Source: Streptococcus minor DSM 17118
GTDB lineage: Bacteria; Bacillota; Bacilli; Lactobacillales; Streptococcaceae
Direction: 5' to 3'
DNA: 64,000 nucleotides
Assembly: GCF_000377005.1 (NCBI RefSeq)
Contig: NZ_AQYB01000033.1
Span: forward strand, 372,001-436,000
Shown one piece after another: positions 40,681 through 52,089 of the stretch; position 1 is the first letter of the stretch; each line of letters opens with the position of its first letter. The notes under the pieces were generated by a model that saw only the letters and a list, made by a program, of their open reading frames with translations, was not told the DNA's origin and searched no databases. Made by a program: the position numbers and the translations under genes.

Positions 40681-41183
40681 TATTTCTCTCCTAATCTATC
40701 AATATACCGATCGATTAAGGCACTATGAGCCGCTTGATCCAAATCCTCTAAAATAATTTTCCCAGCCAAATCAACAGCGAGATTGGCAACCTGAACCTTC
40801 AACTGTTCATGTGCTTCGAGTCTCTCGGCGGCAATTTCTAACTTGGCCTTATCCTTTAGTGCTCGAGCTTCCACTGCTGCTTGATCAACAAGATGTTTTT
40901 TCTCAACCTTAGCTCTCGCAACAGCATCTTGGACAATCTTCTTAGCTTCAATACGACCTTGTTCTAATTCAACTTGACGTTGTTTGACCAAGGCTGCTGC
41001 TGCTTCATTTTTCTCTTCTGCAGCATCAATATCTCCAGCAATTTTTTCTGCACGTTTTTCAAAAATTCCTGTCAGATTCTTCCAAGCAAAAACGCGGATG
41101 AGGATAATTAAGGTCAAAAAAGATGCTGTAACCAGAATGAAATTTCCAAGTATGATAGCATTTGTACTCAATACTGTAATCAT
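40680..41183 (-). CDS. atpF: ATP synthase subunit b
   Basis: Peripheral stalk of F0. 167 residues: one N-terminal membrane helix (NFILVTASFLTLIILIRVF), then a long charged coiled coil rich in Ala, Glu and Lys (ARAKVEKKHLVDQAAVEA). AGGAAAGGA region precedes the ATG. Confidence 0.95.
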   Translation of the reverse strand: MITVLSTNAIILGNFILVTASFLTLIILIRVFAWKNLTGIFEKRAEKIAGDIDAAEEKNEAAAALVKQRQVELEQGRIEAKKIVQDAVARAKVEKKHLVDQAAVEARALKDKAKLEIAAERLEAHEQLKVQVANLAVDLAGKIILEDLDQAAHSALIDRYIDRLGEK

Positions 41184-41206
41184 GAATAATCTTTTCCTTT
41201 CCTCTT

Positions 41207-41920
41207 TTAGTGTCCGCCACTGATTTTCTTATTCAAATACATGGAAACCAGCATGACAAATACATAACCTTGCAAGCACGAAATAAAGACTGAGAAGGCA
41301 GTCCATACAACATTTAGCAAGAAGGCTATTGGATAAGCAAAAGCACTCGCATGAGCCAATTTTAACAAAAGGCCAACCAGTACTTCACCTGCATAGATAT
41401 TACCATACAGACGCAAACCCAGTGATGCCAAGTTGGTTATTTCCTCAAGGATGTTCATAGGAGTCATGGCAAGCGGCGTTACAAAAGCCTTCAGATAAGC
41501 TCCAAATCCTCGACGACGAATCCCCTCAATATGGACAAAAATCGTTGCAATAGTTGCCAAACCGAGGTCATAAGCCATATTTGCTGTCGGAGATGTCCAG
41601 AGATTGTAACCTTCTGTTGTTTCAATCTTAGTCATAAGCCCCAAATTATTTGCTACTACCAAAAATGTAAAAGCTACAAAAAAGAATAGACTATAGCGCT
41701 TAGACTCCTCATCACCCAAGTTTCCTTTGGTGAAACTCATCGTCATCTCATAGACATATTCCAATACATTTTGTTTTCCAGTAGGTTTGATCTCCATCCT
41801 GCGACTGGCCCAAAAAACCAGAGAAAAAATAATGAAAACCGTTATAGCAGAGACCAATACCATGGTCAAATCAAAATTAACCGGACCAAGGTTTAGGGTT
41901 GGATTTACACTTTCTTCCAA
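41207..41920 (-). CDS. atpB: ATP synthase subunit a
   Basis: Membrane proton channel of F0. 237 residues with five to six helices. The essential arginine is in [19 protein letters not shown], and the C-terminal helix is [20 protein letters not shown]. Follows atpE after 37 bp. Confidence 0.96.
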   Translation of the reverse strand: MEESVNPTLNLGPVNFDLTMVLVSAITVFIIFSLVFWASRRMEIKPTGKQNVLEYVYEMTMSFTKGNLGDEESKRYSLFFFVAFTFLVVANNLGLMTKIETTEGYNLWTSPTANMAYDLGLATIATIFVHIEGIRRRGFGAYLKAFVTPLAMTPMNILEEITNLASLGLRLYGNIYAGEVLVGLLLKLAHASAFAYPIAFLLNVVWTAFSVFISCLQGYVFVMLVSMYLNKKISGGH

Positions 41921-41957
41921 AGAAGTTTCCCCCTTTTCTATATTTTACCTATGGTGG

Positions 41958-42161
41958 TTAACCACGGAACAAGAAGGTCATGGCCAAGGTTACAAAGAAG
42001 GTACCTTCAATAAACGCAACACCCAAAAATACACCAGACATCAATTTGCTCTGCAATTCAGGCTGACGGGCTGTCCCTTTCAGGTAGGCAGCTACTAAGA
42101 TTCCTTCACCGATACTGACACCCATAGTTGCGAGTCCTAGTCCCAATGCTGACAAATCCAT
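41958..42161 (-). CDS. atpE: ATP synthase subunit c
   Basis: Proteolipid of the rotor ring. 67 residues, two membrane helices (ALGLGLATMGVSIGEG and VFLGVAFIEGTFFVTLAMTF) joined by the RQPELQ polar loop; the proton-binding glutamate is in FIEGTF. AAAGGAGA lies before the ATG. First gene of the operon. Streptococcal c subunits are similarly short. Confidence 0.97.
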   Translation of the reverse strand: MDLSALGLGLATMGVSIGEGILVAAYLKGTARQPELQSKLMSGVFLGVAFIEGTFFVTLAMTFLFRG

Positions 42162-42194
42162 AATGATTCTCCTTTAAAAATTTTATACTTTGTA

Positions 42195-42223
42195 AGCATA
42201 CTCCTAAAAAAGGCTTTTGTCAA
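42195..42223 (-). promoter_or_regulatory. Promoter of the atp operon
   Basis: Minus strand TTGACA (42223-42218), 17 bp, TATGCT (42200-42195), 34 bp before atpE. In streptococci this promoter is acid-responsive, which the sequence alone cannot show. Confidence 0.75.
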
Positions 42224-42310
42224 GGAAATAAAAGGATGTAAACATTTTCAGATGATGAACCCGAACAAAGAAAAAAGAGACTATTCTGCCCTTTCTTCCT
42301 ATTTAATATT

Positions 42311-43360
42311 TTAAATATTATCTTCCAAATGAGTCACTTCTTCTGCAAATAATTTTGCCATCTTTTCGAGACGTAAAGCTTCCGTATCGATAGTGATGGC
42401 ATGACTAGCAATTTTATCGGTATCTGCAAAAAATTCGATATGATTCGCTAAATTAACTAGCTCGACTGGTGCATCGCCACCGTATTCACCATCTAGGTTA
42501 AGCAAGAGTCGATCCGAGTTATCTTCCATAGGCTCTATCTTGATTTTTTGGGTTTTGATGTACTCTACATGCCTGTGTTCGATATGCTTACCTCCATCTA
42601 GAACTAGGCGGAGTAAGTGGAGAATTTCAAAGAGATTGCCTGTTTTTACCATAATAAGGGTAAAGCGACCATCATCAAGCTTAGCATCTGGCACAATTTG
42701 CTCAAAACCTCCGATAGAGTTTGTCAAGGCGACAAAAATCATAGAGACCTTACCTTCAAATACTCCCTTATCATGCTCGACTCGGACGGGTCGAAATTTG
42801 ACTTGAGGCAATAGCTCAGCTCCCTTAACGACATAAGCCAGATAGCCAAAGGTGGTTTTAAGTTGGCTCGGCACACTATATGTCAGCTCTGTTAAAGTCC
42901 CTGCTGCTGCGATATTGATAAAGTAATTATAATCTTCTTTTCCATCTTGCTCGGTTTTAGCTAAGCCAATATCCATAAGAATCGTCTGATTCTTACCAAT
43001 TAATTTTGCCGCTTCTACTGGATTACCACGCGGAACCTTAAGAGCCCTAGCATAATCATTGGTGGTTCCTGTTGGTATGATAGCCATTTTGGGCCGGTGT
43101 TCCAATGGAGCGATACCGTTAACAACCTCATTGATGGTACCATCACCACCTGCTGCAATCACCAAATCAAAACCAGCTTTCGCAGCTCGGGTCGCTTCAT
43201 TTTTTGCAGAATCCTTGGCAGGAGTAGTTTGGAAGGCAGAGGTTTCATAACCATATCCTTCCAGGATGTTAAGAACTTCTGCCACATTTTTTTTCATGAT
43301 TTCCTGACCAGAAGTAGGATTGTAAATCAATCGCGCACGTTTTCTTTTTTCCATCATCAT
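42311..43360 (-). CDS. dagK: Diacylglycerol kinase / lipid kinase (DagK, YegS family)
   Basis: Phosphorylates diacylglycerol, recycling lipid head groups from lipoteichoic acid synthesis. 349 residues; an N-terminal ATP-grasp-like domain with GGDGTINEVVNGI, then PTGTTNDYAR, and a C-terminal beta sandwich with the NLDGEYGGDAP site. The start could be any of three consecutive ATG-like codons (MMMEK). It is 3 bp after the ligA stop, hence coupled, and ends without an obvious terminator. Confidence 0.93.
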   Translation of the reverse strand: MMMEKRKRARLIYNPTSGQEIMKKNVAEVLNILEGYGYETSAFQTTPAKDSAKNEATRAAKAGFDLVIAAGGDGTINEVVNGIAPLEHRPKMAIIPTGTTNDYARALKVPRGNPVEAAKLIGKNQTILMDIGLAKTEQDGKEDYNYFINIAAAGTLTELTYSVPSQLKTTFGYLAYVVKGAELLPQVKFRPVRVEHDKGVFEGKVSMIFVALTNSIGGFEQIVPDAKLDDGRFTLIMVKTGNLFEILHLLRLVLDGGKHIEHRHVEYIKTQKIKIEPMEDNSDRLLLNLDGEYGGDAPVELVNLANHIEFFADTDKIASHAITIDTEALRLEKMAKLFAEEVTHLEDNI

Positions 43361-43363
43361 TCT

Positions 43364-45334
<1,971 letters not shown>

Positions 45335-45424
45335 TCATGATTTCTTAAACTTTTATGAAAAGAAGGAACTAGATTTTGACGAAAAAATACCAAGCAAATA
45401 GGAGAATTTTTTGTCTAGAAAGGG

Positions 45425-45430
45425 TATAAT
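45425..45430 (+). promoter_or_regulatory. -10 box for the 45459-47316 operon
   Basis: TATAAT, about 29 bp before the 44-residue gene. No clear -35 is seen. No AdcR or Zur site found, though homologous permease pairs are zinc-linked in other bacteria. Confidence 0.5.
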
Positions 45431-45458
45431 AGATAAAATAAGTATTTTGGAGGTCTAT

Positions 45459-45593
45459 ATGGCAATCACTTTTAAAAAACAAGATGATTTGGAGAAGATG
45501 CTGGAAGAATTTGCTGCGTTTGACAAACTCGAGGAGATTGAGTTTCCGGATCCTAAATCAGCAGAAAAGACTTCTGAAAAAGATGTGAAGTAA
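45459..45593 (+). CDS. Small acidic protein, unknown function
   Basis: 44 residues, MAITFKKQDDLEKMLEEFAA at the start and ending in KDVK. The ATG has TTTTGGAGG six bases upstream, a strong ribosome site; a longer in-frame reading from 45411 would include the promoter. Strongly negative with no membrane segment. Its stop is one base from the permease ATG, so it is co-translated with the permease pair. Function unknown; a regulatory or assembly role is a guess. Confidence 0.7.
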   Translation: MAITFKKQDDLEKMLEEFAAFDKLEEIEFPDPKSAEKTSEKDVK

Positions 45594-45594
45594 A

Positions 45595-46500
45595 ATGACA
45601 GCTCTGTTTCAAAACTTGCCTACTTCTGTTCTTCAGATGGGAGCCATTTTCCTATCCATCATCATTGAAGCCCTCCCCTTTGTTCTCATTGGGTCGATTA
45701 TTTCCGGTTTTATTGATGTCTATATTACCCCGGACCGTGTCCATGCCTTTCTACCTAAAAACAAGGTCTTACGGATTCTATTTGGAACTTTTATCGGTTT
45801 TATCTTTCCATCGTGTGAGTGCGGGATTGTCCCCATTGTCAACCGATTTTTGGAAAAAAAAGTTCCTACTTACACGGCTATTCCCTTCTTGGCAACAGCT
45901 CCTGTCATCAACCCTATCGTACTTTTTGCAACCTATACCGCCTTTGGTAATTCCTTGCGTTTTGCCCTTTTCCGGGCGCTGGGTTCAATTCTGGTAGCTT
46001 TCGTTCTGGGCCTTTTCTGGGGGTTCATGAGTAGCGAACCTATTCTAAAAGAGGGTGGGAAAAATAGTCACACTCACGACTTCTCAGATAAACAAGGTTG
46101 GTCTAAGGTTGGATATGCCCTCATTCAGGCCATTGACGAATTTTTTGATATGGGACGCTATTTGGTCTTTGGCTGTCTTTTTGCCAGTTTTGTACAGGTC
46201 TATATCCCAACCTATATCCTGACCCGTATCGGACACAACTCCTTGACGGCTATTCTGCTCATGATGGTCTTGGCTTTCCTTCTTTCACTTTGCTCAGAAG
46301 CCGATGCCTTTATTGGAGCTTCATTGTTGTCTAGTTTTGGTTTTGCTCCTGTCATGGCTTTTCTCATTATTGGTCCAATGATTGATATTAAAAATCTACT
46401 GATGATGAAAAATCACTTTACCAACAAATTCATTCTGCAATTTATTGCACTGATTACACTAATGATTCTAGGCTACAGCTTGATGATTGGAGGCTTTTAG
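45595..46500 (+). CDS. Permease, DUF318 (YcgR/YraQ family)
   Basis: 301-residue integral membrane protein with about eight helices. The family site is FPSCECGIVPIVNRF near residue 80, with paired cysteines, repeated in the second half as LSLCSEADAFIGASLL. B. subtilis YcgR/YraQ belong here. A transport substrate has not been settled. Immediately followed by the DUF1980 partner with no gap. Confidence 0.88.
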   Translation: MTALFQNLPTSVLQMGAIFLSIIIEALPFVLIGSIISGFIDVYITPDRVHAFLPKNKVLRILFGTFIGFIFPSCECGIVPIVNRFLEKKVPTYTAIPFLATAPVINPIVLFATYTAFGNSLRFALFRALGSILVAFVLGLFWGFMSSEPILKEGGKNSHTHDFSDKQGWSKVGYALIQAIDEFFDMGRYLVFGCLFASFVQVYIPTYILTRIGHNSLTAILLMMVLAFLLSLCSEADAFIGASLLSSFGFAPVMAFLIIGPMIDIKNLLMMKNHFTNKFILQFIALITLMILGYSLMIGGF

Positions 46501-47316
46501 ATGATTCGATTTTTGATTTTAGTTGGCTATTTTGAAATGACCATGTACCTTTATGTGACTGGAAAATTAGACCAATATATCAATCTTCACTATTCCTATC
46601 TAGCTTTCCTCTCTATGTTTTTGACATTTGTACTAGCTGTTGTACAACTCATAGTCTGGATGAAAGAACTAAAAATACATAGTCATTTGCGTACAAGAGT
46701 AGCTCAATTCTCTAGCCTGATGTTACTTTTGATTCCACTCGGTGTGGCCTGGTTTTTCCCCACTGTCAGCCTGGACGCAACAACAGTGGCTGCCAAGGGC
46801 TATCACTTCCCACTGGCAGCCGGTGTGGATGGAAAAACACAACAACAAGAAGGTACTAGCGTTCAGTACCTCAAACCAGATACTTCAACCTACTTTACAA
46901 AATCTGCTTACAAGGAAGAGATGCGAAAAGTAGCGGACCAATACCTCAATCAGGACATCATTCAGATTAACAGCGATAATTACATGGCAGTCATGGAAGT
47001 CATCTATGATTATCCGAATGAATTTATCGGAAAAACCATTGAAATGACTGGCTTTATCTATAATGACCCTGATAATCCCAACCAGCAATTTCTCTTTCGA
47101 TTCGGTATTATTCACTGTATTGCTGACTCGGGTGTTTACGGTTTATTGTCTACTGGACAAACCCAGCACTTCCCAAACGATACTTGGGTTAAGGCCCGGG
47201 GAACAATCAATATTACATACCACAATTCCCTAAAACAGTCTTTGCCAATCGTAGAATTGACTGATTTAGTTCAGATTCAACAGCCTAAAAATCCCTATGT
47301 TTACAGAGTATTTTAG
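46501..47316 (+). CDS. TIGR03943/DUF1980 membrane protein (YcgQ-like)
   Basis: 271 residues, with two to three N-terminal helices (FLILVGYFEMTMYLYVTG, YLAFLSMFLTFVLAVVQLIV, MLLLIPLGVAWFF) and an extracytoplasmic domain containing NEFIGKTIEMTGFIYNDPDN and RFGIIHCIADSGVYG, an OB-like fold. Partner of the preceding permease; the two genes abut (stop TAG then ATG). In other Firmicutes the pair is linked to metal supply, but no operator is visible here. Confidence 0.85.
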   Translation: MIRFLILVGYFEMTMYLYVTGKLDQYINLHYSYLAFLSMFLTFVLAVVQLIVWMKELKIHSHLRTRVAQFSSLMLLLIPLGVAWFFPTVSLDATTVAAKGYHFPLAAGVDGKTQQQEGTSVQYLKPDTSTYFTKSAYKEEMRKVADQYLNQDIIQINSDNYMAVMEVIYDYPNEFIGKTIEMTGFIYNDPDNPNQQFLFRFGIIHCIADSGVYGLLSTGQTQHFPNDTWVKARGTINITYHNSLKQSLPIVELTDLVQIQQPKNPYVYRVF

Positions 47317-47351
47317 CCAACATCTGAAAGGTGAATTTTCTGAAAATTTAT

Positions 47352-47359
47352 GCTATAAT
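47352..47359 (+). promoter_or_regulatory. Extended -10 of zwf
   Basis: TGCTATAAT (hexamer 47354-47359), 34 bp before the zwf start, weak -35. Leader about 28 nt. Confidence 0.55.
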
Positions 47360-47393
47360 ACAAGAAACATTAGAACAGATTGGAAACGAAACG

Positions 47394-48881
47394 ATGTCAT
47401 CACCTGTCTTATTTACTATTTTTGGTGCCAGTGGCGACCTTGCAAAACGCAAATTGTATCCTTCTCTTTTTAGACTCTACAAAGCTGGTCATTTAGCCGA
47501 AAACTTCGCTGTTATCGGTACTGCTCGCCGTCCTTGGACTAAAGAATTCTTTGAGTCAACTGTCATTGAATCTCTGGGCAGTCTACCAGATAACGCGCGT
47601 CAGGCTCATGAGTTTGCTAGCCATTTCTATTACCAGAGTCATGATGTCAATGACACAGAACACTACATTTCTCTTCGTAATCTCCAGAAAAAGCTTAGTC
47701 AGCAATATCAAACTGAGAATAATAAGGTGTTCTTTTTATCTATGGCACCGGAATTTTTCGGAACAATTGCCAAGCACCTCAAATCTGAAGGAATTGTTGA
47801 TGGAACTGGCTTTGAACGCTTGATTATTGAAAAACCATTCGGCACCAGCTTAGAGACAGCTGAGAAGCTCAATGAAGAATTGTCTCAAACCTTTGAAGAG
47901 GATCAAATCTATCGTATCGACCACTACCTCGGTAAGGAAATGGTCCAAAATATCTTCGCTGTTCGCTTTGCAAATATCATCTTTGAACATATCTGGAATC
48001 GTGATTTTATTGACAATATTCAAATTAGTTTTGCCGAATCTATTGGAGTTGAGGACCGCGGTGGCTATTATGACCACTCCGGTGCCCTCAAAGATATGAT
48101 TCAAAACCATGCTCTTCAAGTTCTATCCATTTTGGCTATGGATAAACCAGCAAGCTTTCGGGAGTCAGATGTTCGGGCAGAAAAAATCAAGGTTTTCCAA
48201 AACCTCAAACAGCAAACAGATGAGGAAATCAAGCGTCATTTTGTCCGTGGCCAATATACATCTGGGCGCATTGACGGCCACCACTATGTAGGCTACTTGG
48301 ATGAGCCTAATATTGCGAGTCATTCGCAAACGGAGACCTTTGCGGGGGGTGTTTTCTTTGTTGATACAGATCGATTCCGTGACGTCCCTTTCTTCTTCCG
48401 CACTGGTAAGCGCCTGACCGAAAAAGGGACTCGAATCACCATCACTTTTAAGAAGGCAGAAGATATCTTTGGTCAGCATTCAGAGCAAAATATTCTCACC
48501 ATATACATCCAGCCAACAGAAGGATTTTCTCTTTCTATCAATGGCAAGGAAGTTGGTTCAACCTTCTCGTTGACACCTGCTAAGTTGAGCTGGCGCCACA
48601 GTGCTGCAGCCCTCGGTAATTCACCTGAAGCTTATGAGAAACTCTTCTTTGATGTCCTCAATGGTGATTCTACCAACTTTAGCCATTGGGAAGAGGTAAA
48701 AGCTAGTTGGACGTTGATTGACCAGATTGTACGCGTCTGGGCTAATAACGAATCACCACTTTACACCTATCCAGCAGGTAGCATGGGGCCACAAGCCATC
48801 TTTGATCTCCTGAAAAGCTATGGTACAGACTGGCACTGGAAACCAGATAACTGGTACCGCGAACGAGGACTGTTGGAATAA
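47394..48881 (+). CDS. zwf: Glucose-6-phosphate 1-dehydrogenase
   Basis: Makes 6-phosphogluconolactone and NADPH, entry to the pentose phosphate pathway. Start at ATG 47394 (MSSPVLFTIFGASGDLAKRK) gives 495 residues; an in-frame reading from 47331 would begin inside the promoter. NADP site FGASGDLAKRKLYP, glucose-6-phosphate site YRIDHYLGKEMVQN. GGAAACG acts as a weak ribosome site. Single-gene unit with a strong terminator shared with ftsY. Confidence 0.97.
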   Translation: MSSPVLFTIFGASGDLAKRKLYPSLFRLYKAGHLAENFAVIGTARRPWTKEFFESTVIESLGSLPDNARQAHEFASHFYYQSHDVNDTEHYISLRNLQKKLSQQYQTENNKVFFLSMAPEFFGTIAKHLKSEGIVDGTGFERLIIEKPFGTSLETAEKLNEELSQTFEEDQIYRIDHYLGKEMVQNIFAVRFANIIFEHIWNRDFIDNIQISFAESIGVEDRGGYYDHSGALKDMIQNHALQVLSILAMDKPASFRESDVRAEKIKVFQNLKQQTDEEIKRHFVRGQYTSGRIDGHHYVGYLDEPNIASHSQTETFAGGVFFVDTDRFRDVPFFFRTGKRLTEKGTRITITFKKAEDIFGQHSEQNILTIYIQPTEGFSLSINGKEVGSTFSLTPAKLSWRHSAAALGNSPEAYEKLFFDVLNGDSTNFSHWEEVKASWTLIDQIVRVWANNESPLYTYPAGSMGPQAIFDLLKSYGTDWHWKPDNWYRERGLLE

Positions 48882-48906
48882 GTAAAATTCACCATCCTCA
48901 AGTAAT

Positions 48907-48946
48907 AAAAACAGAAGTTATCCAACTAGGAAAACTTCTGTTTTTT
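48907..48946 (+). terminator. Bidirectional terminator, zwf / ftsY
   Basis: AAAACAGAAGTT (48907-48918) pairs with AACTTCTGTTTTTT (48933-48946). The A-run on the left serves ftsY on the minus strand. Confidence 0.85.
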
Positions 48947-48963
48947 ATTGATTCCAATAACTT

Positions 48964-50226
48964 TTATACGAGACCTTCTAGTAGACCACGCATAAAGTCC
49001 TCGGATGAAAACTCTCCAATATCATCGATTTTTTCGCCAAAACCAATGAACTTAACAGGAATATCCAGCTCCTGGCGGATAGCTAAAACAACACCACCTC
49101 TAGCTGTTCCGTCAATTTTTGTTAGGACAAGACCTGTCAGCGGAGTAATTTTTGAAAATTCCTTGGCTTGGACTAGGGCATTTTGGCCTGTTGAAGCATC
49201 AACAGCCAATAGTGTTTCATGAGGTGCATCTGGAAGGACACGCTTGACAATTCGACCAATTTTTTCTAACTCAGCCATGAGATTGTCCTTGTTTTGCAAA
49301 CGACCGGCTGTATCAATCATGAGGATGTCAACTTCTTCGGCCAGAGCTCTTTCCATGCCATCAAAGACAACGCTAGCTGGATCAGACTTTTCAGGTCCTG
49401 TTACGACAGGCACATCAACACGACGGCCCCATTCAACTAGCTGGGCTACTGCTCCTGCGCGGAAAGTATCCGCTGCAACCAGCATCACCTTTTTTCCAAG
49501 CTGTTTGTACTTATAGGCCAATTTCCCGATAGAGGTTGTCTTACCAACCCCATTGACACCAACAAAGAGCATGACAGTTAAGCCTGATTGCATGTTGATG
49601 ACTTCGTCGAATCGTCCATCTTTTTCATAGATAGTGACCAATTTTTCCAAAATGACACGCTGCAAGTCAGCAGATTTTTTAGCTTTTTGAAGCTTGGCTT
49701 CGTAGCGCAAATCTTCTGCAAGAGTCGATGCCACTTGAACTCCAACATCCGATAAAATCAGGAGTTCTTCTAACTCTTCAAAGAATTCCTCGTCAACGGT
49801 TCGGAAATTAGCAAAAAACTCATTCAGCCGAGTACCAAATCCTTTTCGTGTCTTCTCCAGGCTGCGCTCATACTTTTCCTGATCTGTTTCAGTTAGTGGT
49901 ATCGGATCCGCTAGAACTACTCTCTCTTCCTTGGTCTGAATAGCTACATTCTCGCCTGTTTCCTGAGCTTCTTTTACTCGAGCTGCTAAGGCTGCTTTTT
50001 GTGCATAATAACGCTCCATGACATTTAAAGTTTGCTGTTTTGGATCTTCTTGATCAGATGTCATGACGGATTCTACTTCTGCGGAAAGCTCATCAACCTG
50101 TGTCGCTTCCGGTGTAGCAAGGGGTTCTACTACTTCATCATCTTCTTGCACCACATCAGTAGCCAAGACTGGTTCTTCGAGTTTCTCCTCAGGATTTTTT
50201 CCAAATAATCGTTCAAATAATGCCAT
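48964..50226 (-). CDS. ftsY: Signal recognition particle receptor FtsY
   Basis: Membrane-associated GTPase that docks SRP-ribosome complexes on the translocon. Start ATG 50226, one base after the upstream Cof stop, with GTGAGGA before it. 420 residues: acidic N-terminal A domain (many Asp/Glu), N domain, and G domain with GVNGVGKTTSIGKLA, DTFRAGAVAQL, DTAGRLQNK and TKIDGTARGG. Last gene of the Cof-Cof-ftsY unit. Confidence 0.97.
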   Translation of the reverse strand: MALFERLFGKNPEEKLEEPVLATDVVQEDDEVVEPLATPEATQVDELSAEVESVMTSDQEDPKQQTLNVMERYYAQKAALAARVKEAQETGENVAIQTKEERVVLADPIPLTETDQEKYERSLEKTRKGFGTRLNEFFANFRTVDEEFFEELEELLILSDVGVQVASTLAEDLRYEAKLQKAKKSADLQRVILEKLVTIYEKDGRFDEVINMQSGLTVMLFVGVNGVGKTTSIGKLAYKYKQLGKKVMLVAADTFRAGAVAQLVEWGRRVDVPVVTGPEKSDPASVVFDGMERALAEEVDILMIDTAGRLQNKDNLMAELEKIGRIVKRVLPDAPHETLLAVDASTGQNALVQAKEFSKITPLTGLVLTKIDGTARGGVVLAIRQELDIPVKFIGFGEKIDDIGEFSSEDFMRGLLEGLV

Positions 50227-50227
50227 C

Positions 50228-51040
50228 TTATTCCTCACCTAGTATATATTTACGGATTGCCCATGCAACCGCATCTTCTTCATTAGTCATGGGGGTTACA
50301 ACATCAGCCACTTTCTTCACTGCATTAGCACCATTGGCCATACAGATCCCTAGACCTGCCCAAGCAATCATGGACAAGTCGTTTTCTTCATCGCCACAGG
50401 CCATGACCTGTGCTTGCCCAATCCCCAAGTGGCCAATCAGCTTTGCTAATCCTTCAGCCTTGTGAACCCCTTTAGGACTCCATTCCAGAAGAATTTCACG
50501 CGATTTGAAGATTTCAAACTGGTCATTCAATTCAACTGGAATCTCGGGAATTAGACCATCTATAACCTCTGCTTCATAAGCTGTGATGGCCTTGTTGAAC
50601 TCTATATCTCTTGGTAGGTCTTCTAGCCTAGTCGGTACGAAGTTGAGTAGGCTATTACAAGTGGGATAAAGCGTTTCCACTGGTGCAGGTAGGATATAAA
50701 CATCCCCACCATGGATGACGTCTAAGGGCAGGCCTAGTTTCTGAGTTGTCTGATAAATCGTTTCGACTGCTTCGATACCAAATCCTGTCTCATCCAAAAT
50801 ACCACCATCATTGGTTTGGACTAGACCGCCATTAAAGGTAATGGAATAGTCATCTGGATGCATGAGGTCCAATTCTTTGAGGAAATTCTCAACTGCTGCA
50901 AGAGGACGACCCGTTGTGATGACGACCTTCACACCTTGCTGGCGAGCCGCTATCAGTGCTTCCCGATTCGCAACTGAAATTTCTTTTTTTGCATTTAAAA
51001 GAGTACCATCAAGGTCAAGAGCAATTAGTTTGATCTGCAT
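50228..51040 (-). CDS. Cof-type HAD-IIB phosphatase
   Basis: 270 residues, HAD motif I LIALDLDGTLLNA, motif II VVITTGRPL, C2B cap, motif IV MACGDEENDLSMIAWA. Such enzymes dephosphorylate sugar phosphates or pyridoxal phosphate; the substrate is unknown. It overlaps the preceding Cof gene by 16 bp and is one base from ftsY, so all three are coupled. Tandem Cof genes next to ftsY are characteristic of streptococci. Confidence 0.92.
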   Translation of the reverse strand: MQIKLIALDLDGTLLNAKKEISVANREALIAARQQGVKVVITTGRPLAAVENFLKELDLMHPDDYSITFNGGLVQTNDGGILDETGFGIEAVETIYQTTQKLGLPLDVIHGGDVYILPAPVETLYPTCNSLLNFVPTRLEDLPRDIEFNKAITAYEAEVIDGLIPEIPVELNDQFEIFKSREILLEWSPKGVHKAEGLAKLIGHLGIGQAQVMACGDEENDLSMIAWAGLGICMANGANAVKKVADVVTPMTNEEDAVAWAIRKYILGEE

Positions 51041-51834
51041 ACAAGTTCCTCCATATAAGCCATAACAGAGCCCGTATCGTGGTTGTCAATGACCTTATCA
51101 GCAATTTTCTTGATTTCAGAAACAGCATTTTCAGGAGCAATAGCTGTCCCTGCAAAACGAAGCATCTGTTCATCATTGTAATTATCTCCAAATGCCACGA
51201 CTTCTGATGCAGCAATACCAAGGATTTGGCAAAGATGTTCCAGACCATTTCCCTTATCAACATGCTCCAATATTACATCTAAACATTCGTAGCCGCTAGT
51301 CAGTGAGACAACACCATCAACTTCCTGAGTCAACCATTGACTCGCATCGTAGACCTCGTTCGCTGCGAAGTTAGCTCCAATTTTAAAAATTTCATCTTGA
51401 ACGGACTCAAAATCATCCACAGTAAAAAGGGTAGGATAATAATGCTTCAAAAAAGTACGGTAATCATCACCAATGCTGGATAGGGTGTAAGCCCCCTTTT
51501 TACCCGATAAATGAATCATATCCCGATTTTGAAAGTGACTGGACTGTATCTTATCAACAATATCCAGATATACATCACGAGGCATCATCTCTTCATAAAG
51601 GGTCTTTCCCTGGTATTCTACCACCGTGCCATTTTCACCAAGAAAGATGACTTCATTTTGAAAGTCCTTAAAAACTTCCTTGAGGGACTGGACTGATCGG
51701 CCACTAGCCACTGCAAAATAAATACCCTTTTCCCGAGTCTGAACCAGTAATTTTCTTAAACGTTCAGCATCAAATTGGCTATTTTTGTCCAAAAACGTAC
51801 CGTCCATGTCTGTTGCAATTAGTTTGATAGTCAT
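51025..51834 (-). CDS. Cof-type HAD-IIB phosphatase
   Basis: 269 residues; motif I LIATDMDGTFLDK, motif II FAVASGRSVQSLKEVF, motif IV VAFGDNYNDEQMLRFAG. It resembles the 59822 protein across its length (SGRxxxSLKEVF, FGDNxND) more than the adjacent Cof, suggesting these two are paralogues separated by the sugar islet. Substrate unknown. Extended -10 TGGTATAAT about 50 bp before its ATG. Confidence 0.92.
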   Translation of the reverse strand: MTIKLIATDMDGTFLDKNSQFDAERLRKLLVQTREKGIYFAVASGRSVQSLKEVFKDFQNEVIFLGENGTVVEYQGKTLYEEMMPRDVYLDIVDKIQSSHFQNRDMIHLSGKKGAYTLSSIGDDYRTFLKHYYPTLFTVDDFESVQDEIFKIGANFAANEVYDASQWLTQEVDGVVSLTSGYECLDVILEHVDKGNGLEHLCQILGIAASEVVAFGDNYNDEQMLRFAGTAIAPENAVSEIKKIADKVIDNHDTGSVMAYMEELVCRSN

Positions 51835-51973
51835 TCAACTTGCTCCTTTTAGGATTTCATTCTCAGAATCCATACTAATGTTTATTATACCATAGAAAGA
51901 ACATTTCACTCTAGTCTTTGAAAGGTTTCACAAGTATTAAAAGTACACAAGCAGATTTCTGATAAAAAATATC

Positions 51974-52012
51974 AAAAAGGTTAGAGAATATAAAAGCATT
52001 CTCCAACCTTTT
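51974..52012 (-). terminator. Terminator of the 52090 gene
   Basis: Minus strand GAAAAGGTTGGAGAAT, loop, ATTCTCTAACCTTTTTG. Stem about 15 bp with one mismatch; T5 follows. Confidence 0.85.
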
Positions 52013-52089
52013 CAAGATAATCTAAGCAAGTACTTAACCCTTATTCTACTGCTCTACGAATGATGGTAACTACTGTTTTCGTATAGATC

